Source of the DNA: Drosophila persimilis
Taxonomy: Eukaryota; Arthropoda; Insecta; Diptera; Drosophilidae
Direction: 5' to 3'
Assembly: GCF_003286085.1 (NCBI RefSeq)
Contig: NW_020825289.1
Span: forward strand, 13,950,001 to 14,014,000
DNA length: 64,000 bases
Below are positions 42,201 through 49,200 of the stretch, piece by piece (position 1 is the first letter of the stretch; every line of letters begins with the position of its first letter). The position numbers and the translations under genes were made by a program. Under the pieces are notes generated by a model. It was not told where the DNA came from and did no database searches. It worked only from the letters and a program-made list of their open reading frames with translations.

Positions 42201-45200
42201 TCTCTCTCTCTGAGTTTTCTCTCTGTCTCTCTCTCACTCTCTCTCTCTCTCAGGGAACTGTCGGCAGTAATGAGTGCAAATAAATTTCAAGTAGGCTTAA
42301 AATTTTCCACTTTTTTGACCTGGAAATTGCCCGAACCGAACCTCTGGCCGCAGAGCTCCTTTTGCTCCTTAATATTCAATGTAACCGCAGAAATTCATAT
42401 ACAAAAATAACACGAGCGTTAAGAGGGGCAAAAAGTGCCATGAATAAAAGAGAGGCGGATAACCAGAGTGAAGAGAGGTGGAGAGTACACACAGAGAGAA
42501 AGATACATATACACAGCGAGAAAGGCAGGGCCAGCCGAAAAGTAAGTGAAATGAAATCTATTTAACATTTTCGGGTGGCAAAATATTCCTCCATTTTTCG
42601 TGTGTTGTTTTTGCTATCCTTGCTCATCCCCCTCCCGACGCACATAAAAAAAAACAACAAAATACAAAAATATAGAAATCACAAGGAGGACAGGACGGAC
42701 GCCCACTGATGGCGCGCGCTGCCTTTTTGTGACGCACTCGAGGGCCCGATGATAAATGTCCCTCTGCAAAGCCATGAAATGAATGAAGTATGGCCACGCA
42801 TTTCCAAATCGGCCCCAAGGCAAACAACGGCAAAGAAAAGCCACCAAAATGGGTCGAAAATGGGGGAAACAGGGGAAAAACAGGGAAAAAGTCACAGCAA
42901 ATGGAGTGAGGCAGAGGTGGTTTCCTTTGAAGAAGAAACAGAAGTAGGCTACTCCATATCAGGCACAAGACACAGCGGACAGAGGACATGCAGAGAGCAG
43001 GGAGAGCAAAGCCCAAAGAAAAGCCAAAGAAAAGCAAGGAAAATCTTGACAAACTCAACGACCGAAGAGCACTGCTTGTCATTCAACGCGCTGTCAAGCG
43101 GCGGCTTCCTTGCTGCTGCTGCTGCTGCATCGGGATTTTTCAACGATTTTCGAGCCAACATTCGAGGCGAAAGTTTTTTCTGGACAACTGGACACGCACA
43201 CACACAGACACAGACTCACACACATAAATATAAGGACATGCGATAGCAGAGGGGCGACTTTTGACCAGCCGAAAGTTGTTTTGGCTGTTTTTCTGTTCTG
43301 TTTTCTTTTTTTTTTTTGGGTTTTCCCTTCAAGTTGATGCTTGACTTTGGCTTGTCCCATCCATCCATTCCTCTGTACGGTTACTAAGCCGCTTCGATTT
43401 CTGCGCGTGTGTGTGTGAGTGTGTGGTGGCGTGGGGCGTGGCGAACGCATCTGTTGGCCTGGTCAATTTGGTGTGCAAATTGTTTGGGCTGTGCCTGGCT
43501 CAAACGTCAATAATATGTTGATAATCTGGCTAAAAAGAGGGGCTAAGAAGGGTGAGAATTGTGCACAAAAAGCGTGTTTTGGGCTAAAAGAAAACTTGTT
43601 CAACAACTTACCAGCCAAAAGCAAAAGTAAAGCTGTAAGAAAATTAGGAAAACAAATATTAAAGAAAGAAAATTTAAGTAAAATCAAAGGAGATATATTT
43701 GAAATGAAGAAGATGCACAGAAAATGCGAAAAAATGTATACTTAATATATAAATATACAAAAAGTATAAATAAATATAAATATTACAAAATTATAATAAT
43801 ATATTAATTATATTAATATATATTTTGTGTGCAAAATTATATTCTTCAGTAACTTAAAGGAATTGGTTTATTGTCAGGAGCGGGAAAACGGCTTTCTTTA
43901 AGGAGCCAAATGAACAATTCCCAAAAAACAGACTTCTACCAAGCAGCCACGCATTCGAGTGCGAAATACCGTTTTCCCGGAGAACTTTCTTCAGAATTGA
44001 ATAAGAAAATCAGTGCAGTCGAGTGTGTGATGTACTCGTGTACCCTTTGCAAGACGAAACTTGTTCCGCAGAAGAACCAATTGCTTTGCTTAAAGTAACT
44101 CCAGCTACAACTCCTTTCCTGTCCCGTTGACGAGCCAACAAACTCCCTTGGCCAAAACAACTGACTCTCTCCCTCCTCTGCATGAAAGACAGATCTGGCG
44201 GTAAATCTGGCGTTAAATCGCCTTCAAAAACTTGAGATATGGACAGCCGAATCGAAGTTTACACTGTTTTCGGGGAGCTCAAACTTTACTCATCAGATAT
44301 GCCTCTAAGTAAGTATTTATAAGGCTGTCTGATGCGGCTTTCGGTGCTCTCCTGCTATGGTGCAAATGGAAAACTTTGCTCGGCCACAGTGTTCCTGTAT
44401 GTGTGGAGCGGCAAGCCAAACATAATTCCAAAGTTTTTGGCCAAAATGTTGAGTAGGTTGTTTTCATAGAAATGCGATAAATACTTTTTCAGCAGTCCAC
44501 AGGCCGCTGAGCAGAGCAGAGTGGCAGCAGAGAACCGAAGGAAGTGGTCTACGGCTCTCTCTGCTTCTGCAGGAGGAGGCCTCCAGCGGAAGGCGTGTGC
44601 TGCAAAGTTGTTGCCTTGGAAAACATGGAAATGCCAAAGTAAAAAGTTTCTGATGGCGCAACAACGAAATTCAATTGAAAACATATAAAATCTAAATTTA
44701 TGAAGTCCCTTATACCCTGGAATACCTCAGTCTCAGTCTCAGCCTTGCCTTCCTTTCTGTTCGGAAAACTTTTGACTGTGGTGCCAGGGATCCTGTGAAG
44801 TGAAACAATATGCAACCCCAGGCCGCAGGCGTTGGACCGCTGCATTGGCCTGGTCTGCTCTGTAAATGACGTTCCACAGGGCGTATGCGTGAGCGTATTT
44901 GTGATCCCCCAGATTGCTCATACGCCCTGTTAATTGAGACGAAATATGTGTGGGCAGGGGAGGGCAGGGCGCTTCGTAGATTACCGAAAACTTCTGGCCA
45001 GGCTAATGCAGTCTTCTCTGCTCTGCTCTGCTCTGCTCTGCTCTGCTCTGCTCATTGTTCCATCTTCTTGGCCAACTTTTTGGATACTTGGCAAAGTTTT
45101 GTTGCCCTTTTTTCATACTTGAACTTCGGCCTGTGCCACTTCCTCCCCCCCCCAGGGCTTATTTATTGGCCGAATTTTATTATTTGATGGCCAGTGGAAG

Positions 45201-45891
45201 AAAGTTTCTGACCAGCCTCGAGCCAGAACCATCGGGAGAGATTCGCAGTCGCAGTCGCAACCAACGAAATCGAAATCAATTTCGAATCCATAACAATTTT
45301 CGGCATAATTTCCGCACGCATAAAACCCTGAAAATTCCATTTACTCGATAATGCAACGACAAAGGACGCAGCACCGCTTTGTCGATCCGCAAAACCCAAT
45401 TTCTTTACACACAATAAACTTTATGTTGATTGAATAAAAGTTGCGTCAGGGACACACACACACATGCCGCACACACGGCCTTAATGGCAGTCAAACTTTT
45501 CACTTTAAATTAAATTACTGAGCCACATACACACGCGAAAAGAAAGAGAGAACGAGAGAGAAAGAGTGGAGAGCACTGCGCATCGTGGGCAGGGGTGGAA
45601 GCAGCAGCCGCTAGGCACAATCAGTTTATGGGAAAAGCTAACGAAATCAGTGCCCCGTCTATATCAATATAAAGCAACGCTCAAATCGACCTGGAAACAT
45701 AGATAGATATACTGGGAGGGATGGTTCTTTGTGCAACACTTACCGTTCTCCTCCTCGATGTTGCGTGTCATGGTCGTAGAGGAGCTGACACGGACACGTG
45801 TTGCTCCAGCCGCCGGGCCATTTAGCGTGGACAGGACGAGGCACACCAGCAGGCAGCAGCAGTGGCAGCAGAAGAGCGAGGCCTGGCCCAT
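17..45891 (-). CDS. Sidestep-family Ig-superfamily cell-surface protein (5 Ig + FnIII), 3' end outside window
   Basis: Spliced gene read from 13 coding exons: 45891-45744, 10829-10697, 8431-8226, 6638-6525, 5874-5665, 5568-5417, 4721-4577, 3009-2879, 2185-2026, 1593-1379, 1083-1002, 621-462, 153-17. They sum to 1993 nt, and every junction keeps one open frame. Domain order: signal peptide (1-30), Ig1 (about 50-162, Cys67/Cys143), Ig2 (163-270, Cys196/Cys250), Ig3 (271-369, Cys295/Cys348), Ig4 (370-466, Cys397/Cys447), Ig5 (467-565, Cys491/Cys545), FnIII (566 onward). Family hallmarks are YRCRVDF-SPTRN in Ig1, DGWKLDI ending Ig3, [13 protein letters not shown] in Ig5 and [10 protein letters not shown] in FnIII. 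These match the Drosophila Sidestep family, which binds Beat-family proteins in axon guidance and synaptic matching. About 16 N-glycosylation sequons fit an extracellular protein. The transmembrane and cytoplasmic parts must lie to the left. The family call is firm; the paralogue is not determined. Confidence 0.93.
154..461 (-). other. Intron 12
   Basis: 308 bp, splitting the FnIII domain. Its plus strand is pyrimidine-rich at 415-445. No other feature seen. Confidence 0.9.
462..621 (-). CDS. Coding exon 12: first half of FnIII
   Basis: Residues 566-618 plus two bases. Encodes [31 protein letters not shown] and MEVYMNGTT. Cys574 and Cys588 are two cysteines inside the FnIII fold, likely a family-specific disulphide. 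The donor GTGAGT at 461-456 is chosen because it preserves frame with exon 13, the two leftover bases AA plus C making asparagine. Confidence 0.9.
622..1001 (-). other. Intron 11
   Basis: 380 bp between Ig5 and FnIII. Nothing beyond the splice sites was recognised. Confidence 0.9.
1002..1083 (-). CDS. Coding exon 11: end of Ig5
   Basis: Residues 539-565 plus one base. Encodes [14 protein letters not shown] (Cys545, the F-strand) and [11 protein letters not shown], which closes Ig5 and links to FnIII. Acceptor ...TTTGCTTTTCCAG, donor GTGAGT at 1001-996. It is the shortest exon, at 82 nt. Confidence 0.94.
1379..1593 (-). CDS. Coding exon 10: most of Ig5
   Basis: Residues 467-538. Starts FAPVCRGGQ, then [15 protein letters not shown] with the B-strand Cys491, YVWKFN, and the strongly family-specific [15 protein letters not shown]. 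Cys471 is extra to the Ig fold and is probably paired with Cys558 in exon 11. Acceptor ...CCATTTTGCAG, donor GTAAGT at 1378-1373. Exits in phase 0. Confidence 0.95.
1594..2025 (-). other. Intron 9
   Basis: 432 bp between Ig4 and Ig5. AT-rich, with short ACAAC runs near 1748. No exon or RNA gene seen. Confidence 0.9.
2026..2185 (-). CDS. Coding exon 9: second half of Ig4
   Basis: Residues 414-466 plus one base. Includes [17 protein letters not shown] with Cys447, then [10 protein letters not shown] and VQLDIR leading into Ig5. Acceptor ...TTTCTCCCGCAG, donor GTGAGT at 2025-2020. Sequons at Asn429 and Asn436. Confidence 0.95.
2186..2878 (-). other. Intron 8
   Basis: 693 bp within Ig4. Contains a small GC-rich patch of GGCAGT-type repeats at 2405-2425; otherwise AT-rich and featureless. 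Confidence 0.9.
2879..3009 (-). CDS. Coding exon 8: first half of Ig4
   Basis: Residues 370-413. It reads [10 protein letters not shown], then [17 protein letters not shown] with Cys397, then KVSWRHN with Trp410. It has no internal methionine start and is found only by continuing the splice phase from exon 7. Acceptor ...TTTATCCCCACACAG, donor GTAAGT at 2878-2873. Exits in phase 0. Confidence 0.93.
3010..4576 (-). other. Intron 7
   Basis: 1567 bp between Ig3 and Ig4. Holds an AT-rich block at about 3420-3900 and a GCC/GCA-rich patch at 4280-4400 that opens short spurious frames. No conserved exon seen. Confidence 0.88.
4577..4721 (-). CDS. Coding exon 7: second half of Ig3
   Basis: Residues 322-369 plus one base. 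Contains [17 protein letters not shown], the F-strand FLSCRAEQ with Cys348 and the hallmark GWKLDIY at the end of Ig3. Acceptor ...TTCTTTCCACAG, donor GTGAGT at 4576-4571. The split histidine codon (C|AT) joins exon 8. Confidence 0.95.
4722..5416 (-). other. Intron 6
   Basis: 695 bp within Ig3. GGGTAT at 5037 and ATACC near 5322 flank an AT-rich stretch. No exon seen. Confidence 0.88.
5417..5568 (-). CDS. Coding exon 6: first half of Ig3
   Basis: Residues 271-321. Starts LRPLIVKL, the Ig2-Ig3 linker typical of the family, followed by [21 protein letters not shown] with Cys295 and Trp308. Exits in phase 0 at ...THEI with donor GTAAGT (5416-5411). Only 96 bp of intron separates it from exon 5. 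Confidence 0.95.
5665..5874 (-). CDS. Coding exon 5: second part of Ig2
   Basis: Residues 201-270. Carries [11 protein letters not shown] with Trp209, then a long strand pair and the F-strand MQLTCRAEN with Cys250, ending SSVVLDMN. Acceptor ...GTTGTCGTGCAG, donor GTGAGT at 5664-5659. Sequons at Asn218 (NAS) and Asn256 (NLT). Confidence 0.95.
5875..6524 (-). other. Intron 4
   Basis: 650 bp within Ig2. Contains a (GT)-rich stretch on the plus strand at 5935-6122 and the pyrimidine repeat at 6247-6310. Two copies of TGTGGCATG lie at 5959 and 6325. Confidence 0.9.
6247..6310. repeat. Pyrimidine-rich tandem repeat in intron 4
   Basis: Two perfect 18-bp copies, TCTCCCTCACCCTCTCCC, sit at 6251-6268 and 6269-6286, followed by CTGT-type repeats. 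Confidence 0.85.
6525..6638 (-). CDS. Coding exon 4: first part of Ig2
   Basis: Residues 163-200. Starts IPPESV, the usual Ig1-Ig2 linker, and includes GPYNEGS and the B-strand INITC with Cys196. Acceptor ...CGCCCCGACAG, donor GTAAGT at 6524-6519. Enters and leaves in phase 1. The following glycine is split between exons 4 and 5. Confidence 0.93.
6639..8225 (-). other. Intron 3
   Basis: 1587 bp between Ig1 and Ig2. Holds (CA)n at 7120-7136 and nothing recognisable as an exon. Confidence 0.88.
7120..7136. repeat. (CA)n microsatellite
   Basis: Short uninterrupted CA tract in intron 3. Confidence 0.85.
8226..8431 (-). CDS. Coding exon 3: second half of Ig1
   Basis: Residues 94-162. Contains HWS (107-109), the D/E strands and the F-strand motif [11 protein letters not shown] with Cys143, then SPTRN and NLTVI at the domain end; this block is one of the best family signatures. 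The acceptor follows a T-rich tract (TTTTTTTCCAG) and the donor GTAAGT is at 8225-8220. The split serine codon (AG|T) joins exon 2. Two sequons (Asn120, Asn158) are present. Confidence 0.95.
8432..10696 (-). other. Intron 2
   Basis: 2265 bp within Ig1. Contains opposed (GA)n and (CT)n tracts at 8779-8795 and 8913-8928, a CCCTG-rich stretch at 9788-9823 and GT-rich DNA at 10360-10480. No other exon seen. Confidence 0.88.
10697..10829 (-). CDS. Coding exon 2: first half of Ig1
   Basis: Residues 50-93. It carries the B-strand cysteine (LLPCNV, Cys67) and the C-strand tryptophan (LVIWYK, Trp83), with PIY at its end. The acceptor (TTGCGTTGCAG) ends at 10830 and the donor GTGAGT starts at 10696. 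Entry is phase 1 and exit phase 2. The first reading-frame residue completes the glycine split with exon 1, which supports a direct join across the 34.9-kb intron. An additional phase-neutral exon in that intron cannot be ruled out. Confidence 0.92.
11711..11840. repeat. AT-rich island bounded by inverted GGATACC/GGTATCC
   Basis: Perfect 7-bp inverted ends enclose 130 bp. The left end is duplicated, with a second GGATACC at 11722-11728. Confidence 0.4.
14511..14534. repeat. AGACATGG x3
   Basis: Three perfect 8-bp units in intron 1, each containing the CATG palindrome. Confidence 0.9.
15979..16025 (+). other. Candidate plus-strand mini-exon in intron 1
   Basis: A 47-bp segment is preceded by TTTATTTCATTACAG and followed by a perfect GTAAGT donor. 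One frame reads [15 protein letters not shown] without a stop. No matching upstream or downstream exon was found, so it may be a chance pairing of splice-like sites. Confidence 0.2.
16663..16689. repeat. (CT)n microsatellite
   Basis: Uninterrupted CT tract; on the minus strand it is a run of GAGAG sites, the GAGA-factor core. Confidence 0.9.
18392..18428. repeat. (CA)n-rich tract
   Basis: CA repeat interrupted by CATA and CTCAGA, in intron 1. Confidence 0.85.
19767..19821. repeat. Degenerate GGCAAT/GGCAGT hexamer repeat
   Basis: Units GGCAAT, GGCATC, GGCAAT and GGCAGT alternate over about 55 bp. Confidence 0.7.
25589..25712. repeat. Degenerate ~31-bp minisatellite
   Basis: Four consecutive units of 31, 31, 32 and 30 bp start at 25589, 25620, 25651 and 25683. 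Most share (T)AAGAACAGG near the start and CCAAA/TGAAGAG in the middle. Weaker copies continue to about 25780. Confidence 0.7.
28361..28390. repeat. (CCCAT)n
   Basis: Six pentamer units, one of them changed to TCCAT in the third-fourth position of the array. Confidence 0.85.
31728..31750. repeat. (GA)n tract, left arm of an opposed pair
   Basis: Faces the (CT)n tract at 31908-31934 across 157 bp, so the two could pair as a stem. Confidence 0.85.
31908..31934. repeat. (CT)n tract, right arm of an opposed pair
   Basis: 27-bp tract complementary to 31728-31750. Confidence 0.85.
34144..34185. repeat. GGACACC x6 tandem array
   Basis: Six perfect 7-bp units. Because the unit is not a multiple of three, all frames read through it as a 7-residue repeat. 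Confidence 0.95.
34239..34275. repeat. (GTGTGA)n / (GT)n tract
   Basis: GTGTGA hexamers grade into plain GT and then GTAT. Confidence 0.8.
35134..35190. repeat. (CTG)7 followed by (TTACTG)4
   Basis: Seven perfect CTG units at 35134-35154, then four perfect TTACTG hexamers at 35167-35190. Confidence 0.9.
35839..35858. repeat. (GT)10 microsatellite
   Basis: Ten uninterrupted GT units in intron 1. Confidence 0.9.
36239..36286. repeat. Long (CT)n tract
   Basis: 48-bp CT tract broken by a single TG. It is opposed to (GA)n at 36364-36382, 77 bp to the right. Confidence 0.9.
37736..37985. repeat. AT-rich island bounded by inverted ATACCCTA/TAGGGTAT
   Basis: Perfect 8-bp inverted ends at 37736-37743 and 37978-37985 enclose 250 bp. 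It has the longest ends, with 51344-51505, of nine such islands. Confidence 0.45.
38066..38095. repeat. (GTTCT)4(GTTCG)2
   Basis: Pentamer array in which the last two full units have changed together to GTTCG. Confidence 0.9.
38658..38692. repeat. (CCCACA)n array
   Basis: Nearly six hexamer units, preceded by CACTGC/CACTCC variants from about 38630. Confidence 0.9.
39453..39482. repeat. (CAGAGA)n array
   Basis: Hexamer units grading into plain GA. Confidence 0.85.
42196..42251. repeat. (CT)n-rich tract
   Basis: Two CT runs separated by TGAGTTTT, in intron 1. Confidence 0.85.
43733..43850. repeat. Almost pure A/T block
   Basis: Roughly 118 bp dominated by TATAAATA and ATTATATT words, with only a handful of C or G bases. 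Confidence 0.85.
45016..45050. repeat. (CTCTG)7
   Basis: Seven perfect pentamer units, about 700 bp inside the donor of coding exon 1. Confidence 0.92.
45744..45891 (-). CDS. Coding exon 1: start codon and signal peptide
   Basis: Encodes residues 1-49 plus one base (phase 1). The start MGQASLF is followed by a hydrophobic, cysteine-rich stretch ([14 protein letters not shown]), typical of a secretory signal; cleavage is likely near GPAAGA, about residue 30. Residues 30-49 are a polar linker ending IEEENG. The donor GTAAGT occupies 45743-45738. No other ATG lies between the short upstream ORF and this start, and the signal peptide begins directly after it, so this start is preferred. The final G joins GT of the next exon to make glycine. 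Confidence 0.88.
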
Positions 45892-46132
45892 GATGGCCCT
45901 GCTCTCGATCTGTGTTCTGTGTGTGGTCTTTGCAGTCTCTGGAAGAGCTTTGACGTTGGCAGTGGCTCGGCTTTGGTGGGTCCTGGTCCAGGCTCGTGTA
46001 CTGTGTCTCCTCTGCAGTTTCTCTGTGGCAACGCCTTTCTGCTTCTCTTCACACTTTTCTCTGCCCCGGAGACATTTTGCTGTAGCTGATTCTTTGGCGC
46101 GAATTTGGTTTACAACTTATTTATCGCAACTG
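45892..46132 (-). other. 5'UTR segment of the start-codon exon
   Basis: The minus-strand sequence upstream of the start reaches a good acceptor, TTTCTTTCACAG, ending at 46133, with CTGAC as a plausible branch site. This places a 241-nt leader segment in the same exon as the start. The acceptor is followed by CAG, giving a tandem NAGNAG site. The exon boundary is inferred from splice-site quality only. Confidence 0.55.
46049..46075 (-). other. Short upstream ORF in the 5'UTR
   Basis: An ATG in a strong fly context (GCAAAATG) at 46075-46073 opens an 8-codon reading frame ending TGA at 46051-46049. It lies 157 nt before the main start and is the only ATG between the inferred acceptor and that start. 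It may lower translation of the main frame. Confidence 0.45.
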
Positions 46133-46186
46133 CTGTGAAAGAAAGCGATAGTCAGAACAGAGGGAGAGATTGTTAGAGACAGACAG

Positions 46187-46220
46187 AGAGATAGATAGAG
46201 AGATAGATAGAGAGATAGAG
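46187..46220. repeat. AGAGATAGATAG tandem repeat
   Basis: Two full 12-bp units and a partial third, just upstream of the leader acceptor. Confidence 0.85.
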
Positions 46221-49200
46221 GGTGAGAGCATAATGCAACATTTGTTGACATGTCAATAAATAAAGTAAAACGAAATGAAAAACCCGAAAATAAAACGAGA
46301 ATTTCATTCCATTTTACAGATAATTGCAGTTTGTTGTCGCTGCTGTCGCTTCTGCCGCTGCTGAGGGAAATCCTATTGTGAGAAATTTATTTAATTGCCT
46401 CTATTTTTGGTTTTTGGCAAATTTGTAAGCAAATTCATTGCACTTTTCCCGCCCATTCGCCCATGCCACAACCATAACAGAGGGAAAATGTAATTTATGT
46501 GATTTTTGTACAATTTTATTGGGTTAATTTGTTTGTTTTCACTTTTGAATTTATGGCAATTGTAACGCACGTTATTTATGCGACTGAAATGTTCAATTTA
46601 TGTAGTATTTTCAAACCCAATTATGGAAATAAATGCAACACGACACAAACCAATGCCTGACAAAATATAAGTGCAAGTTTCACGCGGATTAGGATTTAAA
46701 GCGTTGATTGAGGGAGAGTTAGGCGGAAACTTGATTTCGTACAGATAATTGATTGTGTGTCCCATGGATTGTCATGGTTTTTTAAACCATTCCTTTGCAT
46801 TTCTACAGGTGTTCTATCAGAGGAAAAACTCTTTTTTTTTACTTTGTTTGAGCCACGTGACGAACCGAATCCGATAAAAACAAATGGAGACGGTAAGAAG
46901 GTCACTGCTTGGGCTATGAACAAAACCAGAAACAAATGAGTTCATCCATTTTGCATTGTTTCCTGACACGTTGAAAGGGTTGAGGCTTTTTTGCCAGCTT
47001 TGTTTTGAGTTTTATTCCTGATCGATGGATTAAACGCTGTTCCTAATCAGAAAATGTTGGGTAAATTTAACCAATCACCATCCCAACACACATGGCATAC
47101 TGGCATCTCCGAAAGCTAATTAAAGGGCTCCTGGCGATGCCTGCTCGCACATTTTGACATCTACAAATCACAGGCCGTTTCCGCACACAGAAGCGTCACA
47201 TCAGCGTCACGTACGCGTACACCTCAATATTTTAAAACATATTATGCTCCCGAGCATAGGGGCTTCTTTTAATTAAAGATTATTTATAACATCCACTAAG
47301 CGGAAAGCAGTGAGAAATCGGCATTTGGAATGCCGTCTGCGTACATATTTGTTATAATTTATGTGGCCCATATAAATGACTAACAACACACGCCACACGC
47401 CTCCTGGCGGGCTGGCAGGCTGGCAAACACGAAAGATGGAAGATGGTAATGCCAGGCTGCAGCGTGTAAAAGATGTGCCAAAGTATCCTCGTGCGCGTGT
47501 AGATCTTTAAAGAGCAAGGAGCTTGGTGAGTGTGGGGCAGGCCCAAGGAACGTGCCACCATCAAAGTTCAATATGACGACGACGCTGACGATGATGGTAG
47601 AATTGGGAATGGAAATGGACGTGGAGATAGGAGAGTGGGGAGGAGTGGTTATGGCTAACGAGTACGAATTTCTCTTTGGATTTTGCGTTGTTTTTCTTTT
47701 CCCTCGATGGCGTCTGGATTTTGCTTTTACTTTTGTGTAGCGTAGAAAAAAAAAGCTCAATAAACGATAAACAGGAAAACGGAAATCGGAAACTGTTTCT
47801 AGACTACGACTACACTGCCACCGCCACCGCCACCACCACCACATGACGTAGATTCGAGGAAGAGGCTGCGAGGTATCGACATGCTTTTATGATATATTGA
47901 CTCGCTCCTGGCCCCCCTCCGATTTTTATCGAAGGACACATAGCTTTTAGCTCGCCGCACTACTAATTTTATTTGCGCCGAAACGTAACTAAAAGTTGTT
48001 GTGTTTTTATGTTTATTTTTTATAGTTTTTAAATGGAAGCCGCAGCCGTAAATAAAATTGTGGCACAGGTCGGAGCGGAGTTCATGCCCTACGCTTGAGC
48101 GAGTGGTTGAGTGGTCTAGTGCTTCGGCACTTAATCATCCTTTTCGAGTTCCGATTGTCGATTGGGGAGTGTGGAATGTCGTTAATAAATCCACTGGCCA
48201 ATGGTTTTCAATTTCAATAAAGCAAAGCCCGTGGCGAGTGTCTGTAAATCGTTTGTAAATAAAAAAAATAAAATTCAATTTTATAATAAACACAAAAATA
48301 TGCGGAGTGAAAACATTTGGATCTAATCTAAAAATCAATTCGAAAAATACTCGTCTGCATGTGTTTGCCACTGGCACTGCAAGTCCATGATTGAATCACG
48401 GGGAAATGGTGAAAGCTTTGATTGAAAAATATACCAAATAACTGTGTTGGAACGTGGAGATGATTAAATATACATTTCTGAGATTCTTCGTTGGAGCTTA
48501 AACTATTGGCAAATATAAAAAAAATTTGAGTAGCACTCCACTCTCACGAATCGGCTTTAATGTGTGGCAGCTCTCGAATCAACTTGAATGCAATCCAATC
48601 GAAGCAATTGGATAACAGCATCATTGTTCAAGTCGATTGTTCAACTTTAATTTAACGGCAATCAATGCCACACTTTTGAGTGTGTATGGCCCACAGAGGA
48701 CTGGGTTTGAGTGGATGAGGCGTTTCGCATCCCTCCTGGGATCTTTAATGTGTCGCACACCCACCCACATACAGACAAAATCCATTTACTTTGCTGCCAA
48801 AACTTTGCAAATCAGTTTAGACTCTGGGAAAAAATATTGAACTTGTGTGCAGCCAATAAAATGTGACTCACATTAGCTAATGCCAGCCAGACTGTGTGCC
48901 CCACTGCGTATACGTAACCTGCTGCTGCCTGTACGTGTGGGACGGGAGGTCGGTGATTTTCTATGACGTGTGCGGGGGAGAAAGGCGAAGCTGCACATTG
49001 TGCCAGTTTTCGCCATTGAGGCATGCAACCAGCTCGACGATCGACATGCACTTCAATTTACAAACTTGCAAAGTCAGCAAATGTCTGTCTATCTGTTGGT
49101 GCATGTGTGTGTGTGTGAGTGTGTGTGTGGGATGTTTTCCGGCTGCAACTGCTGCAGCAAAGTGTGTCGACTCTTTTCCATTTCCGGCATGCAAGCCTCC

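Larger units (their letters stand above)
10830..45743 (-). other. Intron 1, 34.9 kb, between signal peptide and Ig1
   Basis: Spans more than half the window. 10830-16000: AT-rich DNA with TAAT-rich homeodomain-like sites around 14170-14240, an AGACATGG triplet repeat and a leucine-codon repeat near 15340. 16000-25000: microsatellites. 25000-32000: a 31-bp minisatellite, the longest spurious frame and opposed (GA)n/(CT)n tracts. 32000-39000: several tandem repeats and ATACCCT-bounded islands. 39000-45743: (CT)n tracts and an almost pure A/T block near 43740. No full gene, tRNA or transposon was recognised, so regulatory content is the most likely role. Confidence 0.8.

Noticed and set aside
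45731..46138. 135-codon plus-strand frame
   Set aside because: Antisense to the signal-peptide exon and its leader; it mirrors their codon bias.
48090..48170. tRNA-like words (GAGTGGTTGAGTGGTCTAG and TTCGAGTTCC)
   Set aside because: No acceptor stem pairing, and the T-arm lacks GGTTCGAATCC; not a plausible cloverleaf.
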